44,398 nucleotides of DNA from an uncultured Marvinbryantia sp. (GTDB lineage Bacteria; Bacillota; Clostridia; Lachnospirales; Lachnospiraceae). Position numbers and translations under genes: made by a program. The DNA lies in the NCBI GenBank assembly GCA_934373455.1, contig CAKRON010000013.1, positions 1 through 44,398 on the forward strand. The letters run 5' to 3'. Position 1 is the first letter of the stretch. Each line of letters opens with the position of its first letter. Below the pieces are notes generated by a model, which worked only from the letters and a program-made list of their open reading frames with translations, was not told the origin of the DNA and did no database searches. Positions 41,052 through 44,398 of this stretch are shown one piece after another.

Positions 41052-41822
41052 TTATATCTTCTCAATAAAAATATCATCAGAATCTATACCAAATTGCTTG
41101 CAAATAATCTTTTTTAATTTTCCACATGATTTTTTTCCACTATAGTTTATTACATTATATCCACATATTGTTTTATTCAGTAAAATACTTTTCGCTAATG
41201 GTATAGCAAATATTGTTTCCCAACTCATATTTCCGTTTATATCAGTATTCTTTAAAGAAATCACATACTTAACGCTTTCAGATAATGTCTTATCCCCGTA
41301 TGTTTTTCTCATAACTGCAAAATCTTTATAGTCATGTTTTTTATATGCTCGTTTTGCCTGCATACGTGGTGCTTTTTTATATGGTTTCAGCCATACCATA
41401 TTTTCAGTTCCTGTATCAATTCCTATTACTGAATTCATATGTATATCAGAATGGTCAAATCTTTCTCCCGATTCTTCCAAAATATATGTATACGCATCCA
41501 TTTTAATATTGCTTATTTGCCATGGATTGACAACCAATGGATCTTCGAATTTTTTTATAGTAGTACGATAGAATTGTCCGTCTTTTTTCTTCATAATAAA
41601 TATTTCAGTAATTGAAATAGCATGAAGTGACTTATTAAAGATACTAATAGACATACTTTCTCCAAAAAACTGAGTCATGCTAAAACCAATTGTTATAAAT
41701 CTAAGTTTTTTACAGAAAGCTGTTAAATATAAAGTATATACCGTTATTACTAATACACATATATTCGCAAGAAATGAAATAATGTCCGATATTTCTTTCC
41801 AAAATTTTATTATATAAAACAT
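41052..41822 (-). CDS. AT-rich hypothetical protein with N-terminal membrane segment
   Basis: A 256-residue protein with one hydrophobic segment at about 14-36 (ISFLANICVLVITVYTLYLTA) and the remainder probably cytosolic and rich in Lys, Ile and Asn. The codon use is clearly more AT-rich than the rest of the window. Segments such as FSMTQFFGESMSISIFNKSLHAISITEIFI look like a beta-domain. I do not recognise it; the composition suggests recent acquisition. Confidence 0.65.
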   Translation of the reverse strand: MFYIIKFWKEISDIISFLANICVLVITVYTLYLTAFCKKLRFITIGFSMTQFFGESMSISIFNKSLHAISITEIFIMKKKDGQFYRTTIKKFEDPLVVNPWQISNIKMDAYTYILEESGERFDHSDIHMNSVIGIDTGTENMVWLKPYKKAPRMQAKRAYKKHDYKDFAVMRKTYGDKTLSESVKYVISLKNTDINGNMSWETIFAIPLAKSILLNKTICGYNVINYSGKKSCGKLKKIICKQFGIDSDDIFIEKI

Positions 41823-42052
41823 TTTTTGCCCCTATATTTACAATATACATCACGAAATCTTATATATTCCGCAAAAGCAACCCCATAAAGTTAGGACCAG
41901 GTAGATTTTCTAAATATGTTGAACAACAACTACCCACTGGTAAGACCCTGAATATATGTCAGTGTATATGAATGATAATGTGGATGATTCGTTTCGTAAA
42001 GAGCCAGATGTATCTACTCAACCTATAAAGTGCATGCTGCCATTCTTTCTTC
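41823..42052. other. intergenic region without a recognised feature
   Basis: 230 bp between the AT-rich ORF and the N-acetyltransferase 3' end. I see no tRNA, strong terminator or coding frame; GTTAGGACCAGGTAG and nearby bases could be a fragment of something older, but no family is recognisable. Confidence 0.4.
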
Positions 42053-42820
42053 TTACTTTTCGATTCCGAAATATTCTTTCAGCCATTTCTTTTTCTCTTC
42101 TTCAGAATGGCATTCTTTCACTGTTGATTCTCCATCTTTCTGTATCGTCAGTTTTCTATCAATCAGAGAATAATTGATTCCATCTTTGTATAAATTTATC
42201 ACCGGTTTTCCTGAAAAAAAAGACGCCTCGGATTTTGCACAGAAAAAGTTCATAATACCATAATCCGCTTCTTCTGCTTTCTGATTTTGAAATCTCATCA
42301 TCTCATGATATTCCCCATGATATTGCTTTTCAATGATCACATCCGTCCGATCGCATGTATCTCTCTGTATCCGATACCATTCCCCCTGCACCTGGTACTC
42401 TCCATCAGCCAGTTCTATCAAACCTTTCGGTCCCGGTCCTCCATATCCCACATCACACAGGTACTCCCTTCCATCCAACACTACTACCGTTGCACGGTGC
42501 AAAAGAGATGCCATCTGTTCTTTCATCCACGTGATACGAATCGCAACCGGCGTCACTGCAAAACCACAATATTTCAACAACTCCATAAATAATTTGTTCA
42601 GTTCAAAACACCATCCGCCGCATTTTCGAACCACTGCTTTCTGATAAATATCATCCACCTCCAGAGATGGTATCTGATGATCATCACATGCTTCCAGATT
42701 CTCGAACGGTATTGCCGCTAAATGCGCCAAAATCAACTGATCCAGACATTCTGGTGTCTGTGCCACCTCTTTTTCATATCCAATTCTTTTTAAATATTCT
42801 CTGTATTGTACCTCATCCAT
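42053..42820 (-). CDS. arylamine N-acetyltransferase
   Basis: Transfers acetyl from acetyl-CoA to aromatic amines and hydrazines. 255 residues. The catalytic triad Cys71 (KCGGWCFELN), His108 (SLLHRATVVV) and Asp123 (CDVGYGGPG) is at the spacing of known NAT enzymes. IPFENLEA at 37-44 is also typical. In gut bacteria NATs acetylate drugs such as 5-aminosalicylate; whether this one does is not shown. The 70 bp before the coding start recur at 44183-44252. Confidence 0.92.
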   Translation of the reverse strand: MDEVQYREYLKRIGYEKEVAQTPECLDQLILAHLAAIPFENLEACDDHQIPSLEVDDIYQKAVVRKCGGWCFELNKLFMELLKYCGFAVTPVAIRITWMKEQMASLLHRATVVVLDGREYLCDVGYGGPGPKGLIELADGEYQVQGEWYRIQRDTCDRTDVIIEKQYHGEYHEMMRFQNQKAEEADYGIMNFFCAKSEASFFSGKPVINLYKDGINYSLIDRKLTIQKDGESTVKECHSEEEKKKWLKEYFGIEK

Positions 42821-42888
42821 CTTCTCATCCTCACTACTTTATTTGCTCAATTATTTATATTGTATCAAACCGCTGGCGCGGTGGCTAG
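42819..42888. repeat. 70-bp direct repeat, left copy
   Basis: 66 of 70 bases identical to 44183-44252. It runs from the start codon of the N-acetyltransferase gene through its upstream region and ends with the small hairpin ACCGC/GCGGT and CTAG. Confidence 0.85.
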
Positions 42889-42898
42889 TATCTTTCGA

Positions 42899-42909
42899 GG
42901 GTCAGACCC
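42899..42909. repeat. GGGTC-A-GACCC REP-like hairpin
   Basis: A perfect 5-bp palindrome GGGTCAGACCC followed by CCAAAA. It resembles short REP sequences seen in many Firmicutes; single copy in this window. Confidence 0.4.
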
Positions 42910-42956
42910 CAAAATTGTGTTTCACACTGGCGGTATTTCTGTATATAACAGGGCAG

Positions 42957-42983
42957 AGAAAACCGCAGGTAAAAATTCCTGCG
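42957..42983 (-). terminator. terminator of the toxin-antitoxin operon
   Basis: On the minus strand CGCAGG, 8-base loop, CCTGCG, then GTTTTCT. It lies about 20 bp after the antitoxin stop. Confidence 0.6.
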
Positions 42984-43004
42984 ATCCCTATGTCCTCATA
43001 CTCT

Positions 43005-43301
43005 TTACATTTTATTTTTTGTTGGCATCGGAACAAATTCCAGTTTTAATTGCATCCCTAATCCATGTGCAAGTTTTTTTACCATACTCAGGCTTGGATT
43101 TCTTGTTCCGTTTTCAATCCGGCTTATATCTGCCTGCGTAATTCCGGTTTTAGCTGATAAATCTTTCTGTGTCATATTCTGCTGCACTCTTGCATCAATC
43201 ATCGCCTGAATAATATCATATTCCGGTTGCAGTGCATCATATTCTGCCTTTACCTCCGGATTCTGCAATGCTCTTTTTTTATAATCTTTATAGCTACTCA
43301 T
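43005..43301 (-). CDS. HTH antitoxin (HigA-like)
   Basis: A 98-residue antitoxin from the ATG at 43301 (GGAGG eight bases upstream). The Xre/Cro-type HTH at about 38-90 includes MTQKDLSAKTGITQADISRIENGTRNPSLSMVKKLAHGLG. The gene start overlaps the end of the toxin gene, an order (toxin first) typical of HigBA. It should neutralise the toxin and repress the shared promoter, which carries a matching palindrome. Confidence 0.9.
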   Translation of the reverse strand: MSSYKDYKKRALQNPEVKAEYDALQPEYDIIQAMIDARVQQNMTQKDLSAKTGITQADISRIENGTRNPSLSMVKKLAHGLGMQLKLEFVPMPTKNKM

Positions 43302-43644
43302 CGCCATACCTCCGTTCATAATCTGCTTTATACTTCTTTGCCAGTTCTTTTTCTGTCTTTGGTGTCTTCTGCGATTTTTTTATAAATCCATTGGTCAGTA
43401 CCGCCTTCTTGCCTACAATAAAGAAATATAGCACTCTTGTAATATCTGATCCCTGCTTGGTACGAAGCTCAAATATCCCATTCTCCAATGGTTTGGAATA
43501 TGGCTCACGAAGCAATGGACCGTTTATTTCCAGTAAGTCAATTGTCCGCAATGTTTTTGCCAGCAACTTAGGCTCCAGGGAATCTAATAGTTCCTGCACA
43601 GGGCATCTTCCATCTTCTGTATCATATAAAATGATCTCGTACAT
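43294..43644 (-). CDS. RelE/HigB-type toxin (Gp49 family)
   Basis: A 116-residue ribosome-dependent mRNA interferase candidate. IILYDTEDGRCPVQELLDSL, LREPYSKPLENGIFELRTKQGSDITRVLYFF and the C-terminal FIKKSQKTPKTEKELAKKYKADYERR are signatures of the phage-derived Gp49/HigB family. It precedes its antitoxin and starts at an ATG after GGAAGGAG. The pair lies between two 70-bp direct repeats. Confidence 0.92.
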   Translation of the reverse strand: MYEIILYDTEDGRCPVQELLDSLEPKLLAKTLRTIDLLEINGPLLREPYSKPLENGIFELRTKQGSDITRVLYFFIVGKKAVLTNGFIKKSQKTPKTEKELAKKYKADYERRYGDE

Positions 43645-43670
43645 TAGTATGCTCCTTCCTCTTTATAATT

Positions 43671-43699
43671 ATAGTATGTTGTATTCAACATATTGTCAA
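43671..43699 (-). promoter_or_regulatory. toxin-antitoxin promoter with palindromic operator
   Basis: TTGACA (43699-43694), 17-bp spacer, TACTAT (43676-43671). The spacer contains TATGTTG-AATA-CAACATA, a perfect 7-bp inverted repeat, placed exactly where a bound antitoxin would block polymerase. Confidence 0.8.
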
Positions 43700-43728
43700 G
43701 ATGATTCCAAACACTTTTCCATATAATA

Positions 43729-43836
43729 TTACGCATGATCTCTACAATATCTCCACTGCGTATATTCATCTTCAGAAATCATTCCCTGCTCTTTCATGCC
43801 ATCTTCTGCCTCCTCAAACCATTTTTCACCGTCATT
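43729..43836 (-). pseudogene. C-terminal remnant of a small protein
   Basis: A 35-codon open piece reading DGEKWFEEAEDGMKEQGMIS and ending WRYCRDHA, without a start codon or ribosome-binding site. It lies 20 bp downstream of the 39-codon ORF, so both may be parts of one former gene broken by a frameshift or deletion. Family unknown. Confidence 0.4.
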
Positions 43837-43856
43837 TCATAGCTTCAAACTGACTA

Positions 43857-43976
43857 TTAGTGAGGGGATTTCTTTCTTAGAGCAAGTTTCGCAACGTAGC
43901 CCAGTCTTGTCCTGAAATGAGCTTCGTACTGCTCTACTTCTTCCACTGTCGGTGGTCTGGTTTCCACCAGACTCAT
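43857..43976 (-). CDS. possible 39-residue protein
   Basis: ATG after a perfect AGGAGGAG, reading MSLVETRPPTVEEVEQYEAH and ending in a basic helix KLALRKKSPH. The ribosome-binding site and amphipathic pattern suggest it is or was translated. It may be an intact small protein or the 5' part of a broken gene whose 3' part is the remnant at 43729-43836. Confidence 0.4.
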   Translation of the reverse strand: MSLVETRPPTVEEVEQYEAHFRTRLGYVAKLALRKKSPH

Positions 43977-44018
43977 ATCTCCTCCTTATGTCAACTCAGA
44001 AAAAACTTTTTGGCATAA

Positions 44019-44062
44019 AAAAGAGCCTCTGATTTTTATAAATAATAATCAGAAACCCTTTT
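44019..44062 (-). terminator. intrinsic terminator
   Basis: On the minus strand AGGGTTTCTGATT and AATCAGAGGCTCT form a 13-bp stem with three G-U pairs, followed by six T. It would end a transcript coming from beyond 44062, where only a short coding tail (SDNFYNTAGGVVGGLEKKSA ending at 44108) remains before the 70-bp repeat. Confidence 0.65.
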
Positions 44063-44398
44063 CTACTTATCGCTTCGCAAAACAGGACGTTCGTTTCATG
44101 TTACATATTATGCACTTTTCTTTTCCAAACCACCTACTACTCCGCCGGCTGTGTTATAGAAGTTATCTGATAGTTGGAATCTATCTTCTCATCCTCACTG
44201 CTTCATTTGCTCAATTATTTATATTATATCAAACCGCTGACGCGGTGGCTAGAGGATGATGGAAAAAAGTATAGAATACAGTAGTTCGACTTATGCCATT
44301 CTTCCCTCTCAAACTGCTTTCTTCCCTGACAGCTTCGCAAGGCATATGTTTATCTTGTCCAACCGGAGAAAAAGCAAACAATCTACCTGTTACCATAC
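44063..44398. other. gene-poor right end of the window
   Basis: Apart from the short coding-like tail ending at 44108 and the 70-bp repeat copy, I see no convincing gene. A plus-strand frame opens at 44268 and a minus-strand frame enters from the right edge, but neither shows a recognisable domain. Confidence 0.4.
44183..44252. repeat. 70-bp direct repeat, right copy
   Basis: Matches 42819-42888 at 66 of 70 positions in the same orientation. Identity stops where the N-acetyltransferase coding region would begin, so this copy has the upstream region but not the gene. The two copies enclose about 1.3 kb with the toxin-antitoxin operon. Confidence 0.85.

Noticed and set aside
44268..44398. Plus-strand frame opening at 44268 and running off the edge
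   Set aside because: No ribosome-binding site and no recognisable protein segment; too short to judge.

Overview
This window looks like a chromosomal segment of a gut-type Clostridia, most likely a member of the Lachnospiraceae. The base composition is moderate to low in GC, the Shine-Dalgarno sites are strong AGGAGG types, and several proteins (a small acidic protein beside dusB, an acyl-ACP thioesterase, the PadR/DUF1700/DUF4097 trio, an AsrC-like reductase) are typical of that family. The species cannot be named from sequence alone. There is no phage, no CRISPR array and no intact transposase.

Layout. 1-4600 (minus strand): a compact unit nfeD - SPFH/band-7 - argF - birA - small protein - dusB (cut by the window edge). 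4603-13800 (minus): a secreted SH3/SleB-type cell-wall hydrolase with a Tyr/Glu-rich linker, a SpoU-type rRNA methyltransferase, pfkA, dnaE, an HPr-like protein without the phosphorylated His, ridA, a CvfB-type S1 protein and an acyl-ACP thioesterase. Then come tRNA-Gln(CTG) and, on the plus strand, a folate operon (folE - HD hydrolase - folP - folB/folK fusion) behind a tetrahydrofolate riboswitch with an intrinsic terminator. 17100-23000 (minus): a structured repeat, a MoxR-type ATPase, citrate synthase, a CymR-like Rrf2 regulator, an AAA/DUF4143 ATPase with a 32-bp-periodic repeat array upstream, and cysK.

23100-30750 (minus) is the most unusual metabolic locus. One promoter drives dctP - E1 alpha - E1 beta - dctQ - dctM - URO-D-type methyltransferase - aminotransferase, followed by the remnant of a second URO-D gene. 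A TRAP transporter is thus interleaved with the two E1 subunits of a 2-oxoacid/acetoin-type dehydrogenase, but no E2 or E3 gene is present. The substrate is unknown.

30900-37970: padR/DUF1700/DUF4097 (plus), a KDG-type sugar kinase, mgtE with a long structured leader holding a possible 29-codon ORF, and an AsrC-like siroheme reductase divergent from its presumed LysR regulator. 38000-44398 is a more fluid region. It holds tRNA-Trp, a small conserved ORF, a wrecked M55 D-aminopeptidase gene whose middle is replaced by a second copy of the structured repeat, a SEC-C protein, an AT-rich orphan, an arylamine N-acetyltransferase, and a HigBA-like toxin-antitoxin pair lying between two 70-bp direct repeats.

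The strongest leads are the two-copy structured repeat (helices conserved while sequences change), the TRAP/E1/methyltransferase operon, a 19-bp operator shared by the rrf2 and cysK promoters, the mgtE leader, and the phased repeats before the AAA/DUF4143 gene.
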